Shown here: in pieces, positions 24,339 through 32,489 of the stretch
How the letters are laid out: every line of letters starts with the position of its first letter
How positions within the stretch are numbered: position 1 is the first letter of the stretch
Source of the DNA: Kutzneria buriramensis
Lineage (GTDB): Bacteria; Actinomycetota; Actinomycetes; Mycobacteriales; Pseudonocardiaceae
NCBI RefSeq assembly: GCF_003387475.1
Contig: NZ_QUNO01000015.1
Location: forward strand, 124,001-188,000
Direction of reading: 5' to 3'
Length of the DNA stretch: 64,000 nucleotides
Position numbers and translations under genes: made by a program
Notes under the pieces: model-generated
Seen by the model: the letters and a program-made list of their open reading frames with translations, nothing else
Databases searched by the model: none
Told to the model about the DNA's origin: nothing

Positions 24339-26498
24339 ATGATCAACTGGTTGAAGTCGCGCAAGGCCAAGCAGCCCGCGCCGCAGCGCCCGGTCGCCGA
24401 GACGCGGCAGCCGGTCGTGGAGTTCCAGACCCGGCAGGTCGCCTCGGCCCTGGTCGTGTCCGCGCCGCCCGGCCCCGGCTGGCAGGCGATGGCGCTGGCC
24501 GGCGCGATGCCCGGCGACCCGGGGCGCACCGTGGTCGTGGTCGACTTCCCGCCCGACGGCGACGGCACCTACTGGAACGCCCTCGTCCAGGCGCTGCGCG
24601 GCCGCGGTCCGGTGCGGCTGGCGGTGTCCGGCGTGGGCAGCGCCGTCGCCGGCGCGCCCGCGCGCACCATCGCCGCGCAGTGGCTGTCCGAGCAGCTCAA
24701 GGCCGAGGTCATCGCCCCCGACGGCACCCTCGTGCCCATCCCCGGCGGCTCCACGTTCGTCGCCAACGCGCACGCCACCGGCTCCTGGCGGCGGTTCCAG
24801 CCCGACCAGCCCAGCGAGGCCATGGGCGCGCGGTTCCCCTCCCCGGAGTGGGAGTCGTTCATGACGACGGCGCCCTGGCGGGCCGGGGCCGGCACCGTCG
24901 CCGAACCCGTGCCGACCGGGCTGTGGCTGCACGCCACCCCGACCGCCGCCACCCGCCGGCACTCCACGCTGGCGTTCGGCGTGCCGGTGCGGATGGACGT
25001 GCTGACGGTCATCCTCGGCGGACCCGAGGAGCCCGCGCTGCCGGCCGCCGACCTGCGGGCCCTGTGGGAGGCGCTGCCCGAGGAGATCCGCCGCCGGGTG
25101 CGCTTCGCGTCGTTCGGGGTCGACCTGGGGCGGTTCGCCGCCGAGACCATCGGCCGGCCGGTGATCGCCTTCAACGGGCTGCCGGTGACCACCGAGCGGG
25201 GCATCGAGGTCAGCATCGTCGCCGGCGACGGCCGGGCGACCTGGCGCGCGTACGCCATCGAGCTGCGGTACCGGCCCGGCAAGGCGCCCGAGGTGGTGTC
25301 CGCGCGGCCGCCCATCGCCGGGATGAAGCCGCTGCGGCCGGGGCTGTGGGAGCTGACGCCGACCGTGGTCGTCGAGGCCGTCGCCTCCGGGCTGTGGGTC
25401 CGCGCCGCCGGGCCCGCGCCGGCCGAGGCCGCCTCGGTGCGGGCGCTGCCCGTCGACCCCGAGTGGGCGCGGCTGACCGTCGGTGTGCCGGGGGAGCCCG
25501 TCATCGACGAGGTCAGCGTCGCCGGCGCGCGATTGTTCGCCGGTCTGGACGCCGACACGCAGCGGGTGGTGCGGCTCGTGTTCGGCGAGGCCCCGGCCAA
25601 GCCCGAACCCGAGCCCGAGCCGGTTGAACCGGTCGCTGTGTCGGTGGAGGCGCCGGCCGAGGCCGACGTCAACTACGACATCGACGACGACCTGCCGACC
25701 ATGGTGCTGCTGCGCCGTCAGCTGGAGCTGGGGCAGGCCGCCCCGGCCGAGAAGTGGACGCCCGTCGAGCCGCCGCCCGTGCCCGCGCGGATCGAGCCGT
25801 TCCTCGTCGATCCCGGCATCGACGTCGACACCCTGCTCGACACCCTGGTGGCCGCCGAGACCGCCATGGACGAGCACCGGGGCTGGATGCGGCGGACCCT
25901 CGGCGACCAGTACGACGCCTACGCCAGCCGGGTGCTGCGGCTGCTGATCCAGCACCCCGAGCTGCGGGAGGGCGAGCTCCAGTCCGTCGTCACGGACCTG
26001 GTGGCGGTGCTGGTCTACCTGTCGGCGGGGGAGCGCAAGGCCGACGAGGCGCTGCTGTCCGGCGACGTCGACGCGCTGCTGCCGTTCCTCAGCTGCGTGA
26101 TCTCCGGCCTGCAACGGCTGCCGGTGTACGAGGGCGTCGCCTTCTGCGGCGGGTCGCTGGACCCCGACACCCACCGCGCCGGGGCGATCCTCACCGAGGT
26201 CAGCTTCCTCAACGCCGTCACCGCCACCGAGGTCGCCCTGCCCGGCGACGCCGAGTTCATCGTCTGGTCCGACAGCGGCCGGCGCACCGGCTACCTGGAG
26301 CCGGAGCTGGAGCCCATCGTCTTCCTCCCCGGCACCCGCTTCCAGGTGCTCGGCGTGCACGACAACCGAGTCCTGCTCGGCGAGATCGGCGGCGGCGACC
26401 AGCTCACCCACCTCGAGGACGCCGCCAAACTCCGCGCCGCCACCGGCCCCGTCGCCGACCCCACCCGCTTCTCCCGCTCCATAGGCTCCCCCGCCTGA
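24339..26498 (+). CDS. Large toxin-neighbour protein with an ADP-ribosyltransferase-like C-terminus
   Basis: A 719-residue soluble protein without signal peptide. Residues 1-430 are mixed alpha/beta with nothing I recognise (it contains TVVVVDFPPDGDG and several GLW motifs). A Pro/Glu linker (about 415-445) leads to a helical part and then residues 596-690: VYEGVAF, a strand, FLNAV, GDAEFIVWSDSGRRTGYL, ELEPIVFLPGTRFQVL. The last element resembles the closing Glu-containing loop and strand of arginine-type ADP-ribosyltransferases, with E656-x-E658 in the catalytic position, but the YRG arginine is replaced by Glu (YEG). It follows the type VII-associated gene by 71 bases and is followed within 6 bases by a repeated hairpin element. 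It may be an inactive mimic, immunity factor or accessory protein. Confidence 0.7.
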   Translation: MINWLKSRKAKQPAPQRPVAETRQPVVEFQTRQVASALVVSAPPGPGWQAMALAGAMPGDPGRTVVVVDFPPDGDGTYWNALVQALRGRGPVRLAVSGVGSAVAGAPARTIAAQWLSEQLKAEVIAPDGTLVPIPGGSTFVANAHATGSWRRFQPDQPSEAMGARFPSPEWESFMTTAPWRAGAGTVAEPVPTGLWLHATPTAATRRHSTLAFGVPVRMDVLTVILGGPEEPALPAADLRALWEALPEEIRRRVRFASFGVDLGRFAAETIGRPVIAFNGLPVTTERGIEVSIVAGDGRATWRAYAIELRYRPGKAPEVVSARPPIAGMKPLRPGLWELTPTVVVEAVASGLWVRAAGPAPAEAASVRALPVDPEWARLTVGVPGEPVIDEVSVAGARLFAGLDADTQRVVRLVFGEAPAKPEPEPEPVEPVAVSVEAPAEADVNYDIDDDLPTMVLLRRQLELGQAAPAEKWTPVEPPPVPARIEPFLVDPGIDVDTLLDTLVAAETAMDEHRGWMRRTLGDQYDAYASRVLRLLIQHPELREGELQSVVTDLVAVLVYLSAGERKADEALLSGDVDALLPFLSCVISGLQRLPVYEGVAFCGGSLDPDTHRAGAILTEVSFLNAVTATEVALPGDAEFIVWSDSGRRTGYLEPELEPIVFLPGTRFQVLGVHDNRVLLGEIGGGDQLTHLEDAAKLRAATGPVADPTRFSRSIGSPA

Positions 26499-26503
26499 CC
26501 TCA

Positions 26504-26551
26504 CCCCCGCGAGTCGCGCTCAGGGACACACCGAATGTCGGTTTCGGGCAG
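26504..26551 (+). repeat. Intergenic hairpin repeat, copy A
   Basis: The core CCCCGCGAGTCGCGC is followed by GGACACACCGAATG, a variable loop and TTTCGGGCA. CCGAA and TTCGG can pair around a loop whose sequence differs between copies. It starts 6 bases after the stop of the 24339-26498 gene. Two further copies lie at 52444-52491 and 63484-63530. Confidence 0.8.
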
Positions 26552-26625
26552 ACGGCTGGGCGGCACGTCAGAGGCGTCGAGTCCGTGTGGAGAAGACGTG
26601 AAGAACGGCCGCTCACCCTGGGACC

Positions 26626-26754
26626 ATGACCGACATATTCCACGACATCGGCGACGTGCTGGAGCGGGTGTACCGGGAGCAGGAGGAGATGGACGCCGCC
26701 CTCCGTGAAACCGAGCCCGACTCGCCTTCCGTGCCGGCCCGTCGGGCGGCCTGA
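26626..26754 (+). CDS. Small acidic helical protein, 42 residues, hypothetical
   Basis: The ORF MTDIFHDIGDVLERVYREQE... uses high-GC third positions and predicts an amphipathic helix over residues 4-30 followed by a Pro/Arg tail. The ribosome site is weak (GGGA four bases before ATG). It lies in the gap between the toxin partner and pmt. It could be a chance ORF; conservation was not testable. Confidence 0.4.
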   Translation: MTDIFHDIGDVLERVYREQEEMDAALRETEPDSPSVPARRAA

Positions 26755-26791
26755 GCCGGCGCTCTGACCTCGGGTTCACGCCGCCTACGCC

Positions 26792-28303
26792 ATGATCGGG
26801 GTCATGGCAGCAGTGGTGGACGTCGGCGAGGTCCCGCCGCTCCAGCGACCTTCCGCCGCCGGGCCGCTGGAGCGGCTGGCGGTGTGGCGACCCACCGACA
26901 CGGCCCGCGGCTGGTACGTGACGATCGGCATCACGCTGCTGGGCGGCCTGATCCGGTTCTGGGACCTGGGCCGGCCGACCGACCTGGGCACCCCCGACTT
27001 CGACGAGAAGTACTACGCGCCGGAAGCGTGGCAGATGCCGCGCAACGGCGGTTACGAGGACAATCCCGGCTACGAGTTCATCGTGCACCCGCCGGTGGGC
27101 AAGTACCTGATCGCGGTCGGGGAGTGGCTGTTCGGCTACGACGGCTGGGGCTGGCGGTTCTCGTCGGCGATCGCGGGCACCGTCTGCATCCTCCTCATCG
27201 TCCGGATCGCCCGCCGCCTGACCCGCTCGACGATGCTGGGCGCGCTGGCGGGGATTCTGCTGATCTGCGACGGGGTCAGCCACGTGATGGCGAGGATGGC
27301 TCTGCTGGACGTCTTCGTCGCCCTCTTCGTGCTGATCGCCTTCGCCTGCCTGCTGGTCGACCGGGACGCGACGAGAAACCGGTTGGCCACAGCGGTGACG
27401 GAAGGCTGGGCCGACGAATCCCGGTGGGGACCGCGACTCGGGTTCCGCTGGTGGCGGTTCGCGGCCGGAATATCACTGGGACTGGCCGCCGGCGTGAAGT
27501 GGAACGGCCTGTACTACGTCGTCGCGTTCGGACTGTTGTCGGTGATCTGGGACGCCACCGCGCGCCGCGCCGCCGGGGTGGAACGACCGTGGCTGGGCGC
27601 GATCGTAAGGGACGTGCTGCCGGCATTGTGGTCGCTGGCGGCGATTCCGGTCCTGGTCTACGTCGCCGACTGGTGGGCGTGGTTCGGCAGCGAGACGGGC
27701 GTGGACCGGCACACCAGGGACTCCGCGCTCAGCTCGTTCCTGTTCTACGAAGCCAATGTCCTGCACTTCCACGAGAACCTCATCACCGGCGCGCCGGGTG
27801 TGCCGCCCAACGCGTGGGAATCGAAGCCCTGGACGTGGCCGATGGGTCTGCGGCCACAACTCTTCTTCTACCAGAGCAACACCGGCGGCGGCCTCAGCGC
27901 GCAGATGCTGATCGGCACGCCGGCGATGTGGTGGCTGGCGTTCCCGATGATCGGCTGGTCGCTGTGGCGGGCCTTCGTGAGGTTCGACTGGCGGCACGCG
28001 GCGGTGATGGTCGGGTACATGGCCGGCCTGCTGCCCTGGTTCGTGGACATCGACCGGCAGATGTACTTCTTCTACGTCACCCCGCTCGCGCCGTTCCTGG
28101 TGCTGGGGCTGGTGCTGGCCTGCGGCGACGTCCTCGGCCGGGCGAAGGCCGGCAGCGAACGCCGCGGCACCGGCCTGCTGCTCGTCGCCGTCTACACCGG
28201 ACTGGTGGTGGCCGACTTCGTCTGGCTGTGGCCGATCCTGAACGGCGACCCGATCAGCGCCGCCCGGTGGCAGGCCGAGCTGTGGCTGCCCAGTTGGCGC
28301 TGA
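26792..28303 (+). CDS. pmt: Dolichyl-phosphate-mannose--protein O-mannosyltransferase (Pmt type, GT39)
   Basis: The 503-residue membrane protein transfers mannose from polyprenyl-phosphate-mannose to Ser/Thr of exported proteins in actinobacteria. The first luminal loop has FDEKYYAPEAWQM with the Asp-Glu pair typical of PMTs, followed by HPPVGKYLI. About ten hydrophobic segments follow (for example TVCILLIVRIA, LGALAGILLICDGV, VFVALFVLIAFACLL) together with the family segments SHVMARMALLDVF, GVKWNGLYYVV, ESKPWTWPMGLRP and a C-terminal WFVDIDRQMYFFYVTPLAPF. Length fits mycobacterial Rv1002c. ATG at 26792 or 26804 is possible; the GGGG just before 26804 could serve it. It is convergent with the response regulator gene, 16 bases apart. 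Confidence 0.9.
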   Translation: MIGVMAAVVDVGEVPPLQRPSAAGPLERLAVWRPTDTARGWYVTIGITLLGGLIRFWDLGRPTDLGTPDFDEKYYAPEAWQMPRNGGYEDNPGYEFIVHPPVGKYLIAVGEWLFGYDGWGWRFSSAIAGTVCILLIVRIARRLTRSTMLGALAGILLICDGVSHVMARMALLDVFVALFVLIAFACLLVDRDATRNRLATAVTEGWADESRWGPRLGFRWWRFAAGISLGLAAGVKWNGLYYVVAFGLLSVIWDATARRAAGVERPWLGAIVRDVLPALWSLAAIPVLVYVADWWAWFGSETGVDRHTRDSALSSFLFYEANVLHFHENLITGAPGVPPNAWESKPWTWPMGLRPQLFFYQSNTGGGLSAQMLIGTPAMWWLAFPMIGWSLWRAFVRFDWRHAAVMVGYMAGLLPWFVDIDRQMYFFYVTPLAPFLVLGLVLACGDVLGRAKAGSERRGTGLLLVAVYTGLVVADFVWLWPILNGDPISAARWQAELWLPSWR

Positions 28304-28319
28304 TCACCGCCCGAGGACG

Positions 28320-28760
<441 letters not shown>

Positions 28761-28776
28761 CGACCCTCCTCCTTGG

Positions 28777-30267
28777 TCACTGTTCCTCCTCGACGACCGG
28801 CAGGGTGAACCGGAACGTGGTGCCCCGGTCGGCGTCGGTGTCCAGCCAGATCCGTCCGCCGTGGTACTCGATGATCTTGCGGCACATCGCCAGGCCGATG
28901 CCGGTGCCCGGGTACGCGTCCTTCGGATGCAGCCGCTGGAAGATCACGAAGACGCGCTCAGCGTACTCCGGCTCGATCCCGATGCCGTTGTCGGCGCAGG
29001 TGAACGTCCAGAAGTCCCCGTCGCGGACCGCCCACAGCGTCACCCGCGGCGGCTCGTCGCCGCGGAACTTGACGGCGTTTCCGACCAGGTTCTGGAACAC
29101 GGCGGTGAGCAGCGCGGGCTCGCCGCGCACGGACGGCAGCGGCCCGGCGTCGACCTCCGCGCCGGACTCCTCGATGATCGTGGCGAGGTTGGCCAGCGCC
29201 TGCCGCAGCACCTCGTCGCAGTCGATGACCACCTGCTCGCGGGTCAGCCGTCCGACCCGCGAGAACGCCAGCAGGTCGTTGATCAGCACCTGCATGCGCT
29301 TGGCGCCGTCGACCGCGAACCCGATGTACTGGTCGGCCCGCTCGTCCAGCTGCCCCTTGTACCGCCGCTCCAGCAGCTGGCAGAAGCTGGCGACCTTGCG
29401 CAGCGGCTCCTGGAGGTCGTGCGAGGCGACGTAGGCGAACTGCTCCAGCTCGCGGTTGGACCGTTCCAACTCGTCGTGCACCTGCTGCAACGTGTCCAGC
29501 TCGTCGACGATGTGCAGCCGCATCTGGTCGACGTCGGCGCCGAGGCTGACGATCTCCCGTGGCCCGCTGCCGGTCACCGGCCGCTGGAACTGGCCGTCGG
29601 CGACCAGCCGCACCTCGGTGGCCAGCCGCGACACCGGCCGCACCATGCCGTAGTGGGCGAGCAGCGCCAGCACGATGATCAGCGCCAACAGCACGACCGC
29701 CACGACGATGCCGACCACGATGAGGTTGTCGTACGCGTCGGCGAGCACGGTCCGGCCGTCCGCGCGGGCGGCCGCCAGCCGCGCCTGCTGCGCCGTCAAC
29801 GACGCCCGGACCTGGTCGAACAGGGTCTTGCCGCGGTCGATGTCGCCGGCGCTGGCGTGCTTCAACGCGGGCTCGGCGTACTGGGTCCGCCACTGGTCGG
29901 CGGCCCGCTGCACGTCGTCCAGGGCGGCGTTGGCCGAGGCCAGGTCGCCGGTCTGGAGCCCGCGCAGCGCCTCGACGGCCTGCGCCTCCTGCTGCCGACC
30001 GTCCTGGTACGGCTGGAGGAAGTCCTGCTGGCCGGTCAGCACGTACCCGCGCACGCCGGTCTCCTCGTCGACCAGCGCGGTCGACAGCGTCAGCGCCTGC
30101 CGCGACGCCGGGTCGACCTGGTCCACGACCAGCGCGCGGGCGTTGTCCAGGCGGTGCAGCGCCCACGCCCCGACACCGACGGCCGCCCCCACCACCAGCA
30201 ACATCACCACGACCACGGCCAGGTACCAGCGCCGCAGCGGCCAGCCCGGCCTCATTCGCTCGTCCAT
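28777..30267 (-). CDS. Membrane sensor histidine kinase with CHASE3-like and HAMP domains
   Basis: 496 residues. A signal-anchor helix (about 14-36) is followed by a periplasmic-side helical domain with [19 protein letters not shown], the CHASE3 signature, then a second membrane helix (about 180-205), a HAMP linker, a coiled coil, the HisKA box [16 protein letters not shown] with the phospho-His, and an HATPase_c domain with [10 protein letters not shown] (N box), [12 protein letters not shown] (G1) and GTGIGLAM (G2). Autophosphorylation and transfer to the adjacent receivers are expected. It lies 46 bases after the REC-phosphatase gene and is probably cotranscribed with it. Confidence 0.9.
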   Translation of the reverse strand: MDERMRPGWPLRRWYLAVVVVMLLVVGAAVGVGAWALHRLDNARALVVDQVDPASRQALTLSTALVDEETGVRGYVLTGQQDFLQPYQDGRQQEAQAVEALRGLQTGDLASANAALDDVQRAADQWRTQYAEPALKHASAGDIDRGKTLFDQVRASLTAQQARLAAARADGRTVLADAYDNLIVVGIVVAVVLLALIIVLALLAHYGMVRPVSRLATEVRLVADGQFQRPVTGSGPREIVSLGADVDQMRLHIVDELDTLQQVHDELERSNRELEQFAYVASHDLQEPLRKVASFCQLLERRYKGQLDERADQYIGFAVDGAKRMQVLINDLLAFSRVGRLTREQVVIDCDEVLRQALANLATIIEESGAEVDAGPLPSVRGEPALLTAVFQNLVGNAVKFRGDEPPRVTLWAVRDGDFWTFTCADNGIGIEPEYAERVFVIFQRLHPKDAYPGTGIGLAMCRKIIEYHGGRIWLDTDADRGTTFRFTLPVVEEEQ

Positions 30268-30313
30268 GATCTCTCCAGCATCGGGCAGCCGGCCGGCGGA
30301 CGCAGCGCGAGCC

Positions 30314-31447
30314 TCACCTGGTGTCTTCGAGCAGCACCAGCGCCAGATCGTCGTCCAGGTCGCCGACGGTCGTGCGCTCCACGGCCGCCACCAGCTCGCG
30401 CACCAGGTTCGGCCGGTCGCAGCGGGCCACCAGCTCGACCAGGCCCTCGGTCTCCAGCCGGTCCGAGCCCGCGCCGATCCGCCCCTCGATCAGGCCGTCC
30501 GTGTACAGCAGCAGCGACCAGCCCGGCGACAGCGCCAGCTCCAGCGCCGACCACTTGGCGTCGCTGAGCACGCCCAGCGGCAGGCCGGCCCGGTCCCGCG
30601 GCAGCGGCCGCGGGCCGCCGTCGTCGATCAGGATCGGCGACGGATGCCCGGCCAGGTACACCGCGGCCGCCGCCTGGTCCGGCTGGATCGTCGCCATGCA
30701 CAGGGTGGTGAAGATCCCCTCCCGGTGGCGCTCGTGGATCAGCAGCTCCTGCAACGTGTTCAGCACCTGCTCGTCGGGCAGCCCGGCCAGCACCAGCGTC
30801 CGCCACGCGATCCGCAGGCACACGCCCAGCGCCGCCTCGTCCGGCCCGTGCCCGCAGACGTCGCCGATCACCACGTGCAGCGAGCCGTCCGCGCCGGTGA
30901 CGGCGTCGAAGAAGTCGCCGCCGAGCTGCATCCGCCGCTGGCCGGGCCGGTAGCGGGAGGTCAGCCGCGGCGAGTTCTCGGTGAGCAGCGGCGACGGCAG
31001 CAGGCCGCGCTCCAGCCGGGCCGTCTCCTGCGCCAGCAGCCGCTCCTCGCGCAGCTGGCGGTGCGTGTCCTCGGCGCGGCGGCGCTCGATCGCGTACCGG
31101 ATCCCGCGCAGCAGCAGCGAGCCGTCGACCTGGCCCTTGACCAGGTAGTCCTGCGCCCCGACGGCGAGCGCCTGGATGCCGCGCTCCTCGTCGTCGTGGC
31201 CGGTCAGCACCAGCACCGCCGCCTGCCCGGCCCGCTCCAGGATGCGGCGCAGGCCGTCCAGCCCGCTGGCGTCGGGCAGCCCCAGGTCCAGCAGCACGCA
31301 GTCGAAGCCCGGCAGCACTGCCACCGCCTCGCGCGCCGTGCGCACCCTGGTCACGTCGACCGGCGCGCCCACCTCGTCGAGCAGCGCGGTGACCAGCACG
31401 GCGTCACCGTCGTCGTCCTCGACCAGCAGCACCCGCAACCCTGCCAC
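30314..31447 (-). CDS. Response regulator fused to PP2C/SpoIIE-type serine phosphatase
   Basis: An N-terminal receiver (LLVEDDDGDAV, phospho-Asp in CVLLDLGLPDASG, Lys in DYLVKGQVDG) is joined by a coiled-coil linker to a PP2C-type phosphatase (LGGDFFDAV, GDVCGHGPDEAAL, LLLYTDGLIEGR, DDLALVLLED) with the metal-binding Asp residues. Such proteins dephosphorylate STAS anti-anti-sigma factors when the receiver is phosphorylated; a STAS protein is encoded at 45354-45656, but a link is only inferred. No ATG lies near the receiver start; GTG at 31447 is used here, with TTG at 31438 and GTG at 31459 as alternatives. First gene of the operon. Confidence 0.88.
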   Translation of the reverse strand: MAGLRVLLVEDDDGDAVLVTALLDEVGAPVDVTRVRTAREAVAVLPGFDCVLLDLGLPDASGLDGLRRILERAGQAAVLVLTGHDDEERGIQALAVGAQDYLVKGQVDGSLLLRGIRYAIERRRAEDTHRQLREERLLAQETARLERGLLPSPLLTENSPRLTSRYRPGQRRMQLGGDFFDAVTGADGSLHVVIGDVCGHGPDEAALGVCLRIAWRTLVLAGLPDEQVLNTLQELLIHERHREGIFTTLCMATIQPDQAAAAVYLAGHPSPILIDDGGPRPLPRDRAGLPLGVLSDAKWSALELALSPGWSLLLYTDGLIEGRIGAGSDRLETEGLVELVARCDRPNLVRELVAAVERTTVGDLDDDLALVLLEDTR

Positions 31448-31526
31448 CCTTCCCGCCACGGTCTCTGCGGGGATCTTAGGTCGACGGCATTCCGGGCACG
31501 CATCGATGGTCACCCGCCCGAGTCCC

Positions 31527-31555
31527 TTGTGACTATTGTGTTGTGTTCCTAGCGT
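31527..31555 (+). promoter_or_regulatory. Sigma70-type promoter for the secreted protease gene
   Basis: TTGTGA (31527-31532), a 17-base spacer and TAGCGT (31550-31555) fit an actinobacterial housekeeping promoter. An 8-bp inverted repeat (TCCGGCGG at 31568-31575 pairing with CCGCCGGA at 31584-31591) lies just downstream, in the expected 5' leader. Confidence 0.55.
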
Positions 31556-31627
31556 GCGAAACGCCCGTCCGGCGGTGTCGATTCCGCCGGATGGGGTCGA
31601 CATTCCCGTGAGATTGGACCAGTTCTC

Positions 31628-32422
31628 GTGGCGCACAAGCGCAGAGTCGTCGCGGCGGTCGCCGCCGCCGCGGCCTCGGTGACCGCCGGGCTGCTGGCCG
31701 CCGCCCCCGCGAACGCGGTGGCCGACGGCCACAACGCCCCTCCCGGCGCGTTTCCGTTCACCGTGAAGTTCACCATGACGGATATCCCGAATCCGGACGG
31801 CACGACCCGGTCGAGCGCGTGTTCCGGCTCGCTGATCGCGCCCCAGTGGGTCATCACCGCCGGCCATTGTTTCCACGACGTCAACCGCAATCCGGTGAGC
31901 GGCCCCGTGCCGTATCCGACCACCGCGACGCTCGGCAAGGTCGACCTCGCCGAGAGCGGCGGCCACACGGTGGCCGTCACCGAGGTGCGGCAGGCGCCGA
32001 AGGGCGACATCGCGTTGGCCAAGCTGGCCAGCCCGGTCACCGACGTGGCGCCGCTGCTGGTGAACCGGCACAAGCCGAGGGTCGGGCAGAAGCTGGACCT
32101 GGCCGGCTGGGGCGCGACCGACTCCGTCAACCCGACGCCGGGCACGCACATGACCTACGGCCAGGTCGCCGTGAGCACGGTCGCCGACCCGATGCTCGAG
32201 GTGCACGGCGTGTCGCCGGCCGCCGACACGAGCGCCTGCCTCTACGACTCGGGCGCGCCGTACTTCGTGCCGGCCGGTCTGACGGCCGGCGTGCTGGTGT
32301 CGGTGGAGAGCGACGGACCGGACTGCCCGCACACCACGCCCGAGACCACGACCAGGGTCGACGTGGTGGCGGACTGGATCGCGGCCCAGGTCGGCTACGC
32401 GAGCGTTGCCGCGAACGAGTGA
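31628..32422 (+). CDS. Secreted trypsin-like serine protease (S1 family)
   Basis: 264 residues. Arg/Lys-rich n-region and hydrophobic Ala-rich core with AANA-type cleavage site near residue 30 predict Sec export. Catalytic residues: His in VITAGHCFHD, Asp in KGDIALAKL, Ser in CLYDSGAPYF. The usual GDSGGP is changed to YDSGAP, so the oxyanion loop is atypical although the Ser is kept. Four Cys could form two disulfides. GTG start at 31628. Activity is likely but substrate range is unknown. Confidence 0.88.
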   Translation: MAHKRRVVAAVAAAAASVTAGLLAAAPANAVADGHNAPPGAFPFTVKFTMTDIPNPDGTTRSSACSGSLIAPQWVITAGHCFHDVNRNPVSGPVPYPTTATLGKVDLAESGGHTVAVTEVRQAPKGDIALAKLASPVTDVAPLLVNRHKPRVGQKLDLAGWGATDSVNPTPGTHMTYGQVAVSTVADPMLEVHGVSPAADTSACLYDSGAPYFVPAGLTAGVLVSVESDGPDCPHTTPETTTRVDVVADWIAAQVGYASVAANE

Positions 32423-32489
32423 CATGGGCTAACACCTCGCGGCCGTGACCGCGATCTCTGGGCGAGACACAGGCCCGGAGGGAGCGGCC

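Noticed and set aside
31448-32425. Upstream extension of the phosphatase frame giving a 703-residue protein
   Set aside because: The added part is antisense to the secreted protease and low-complexity; the receiver domain begins at about 31440 with usable GTG/TTG starts.
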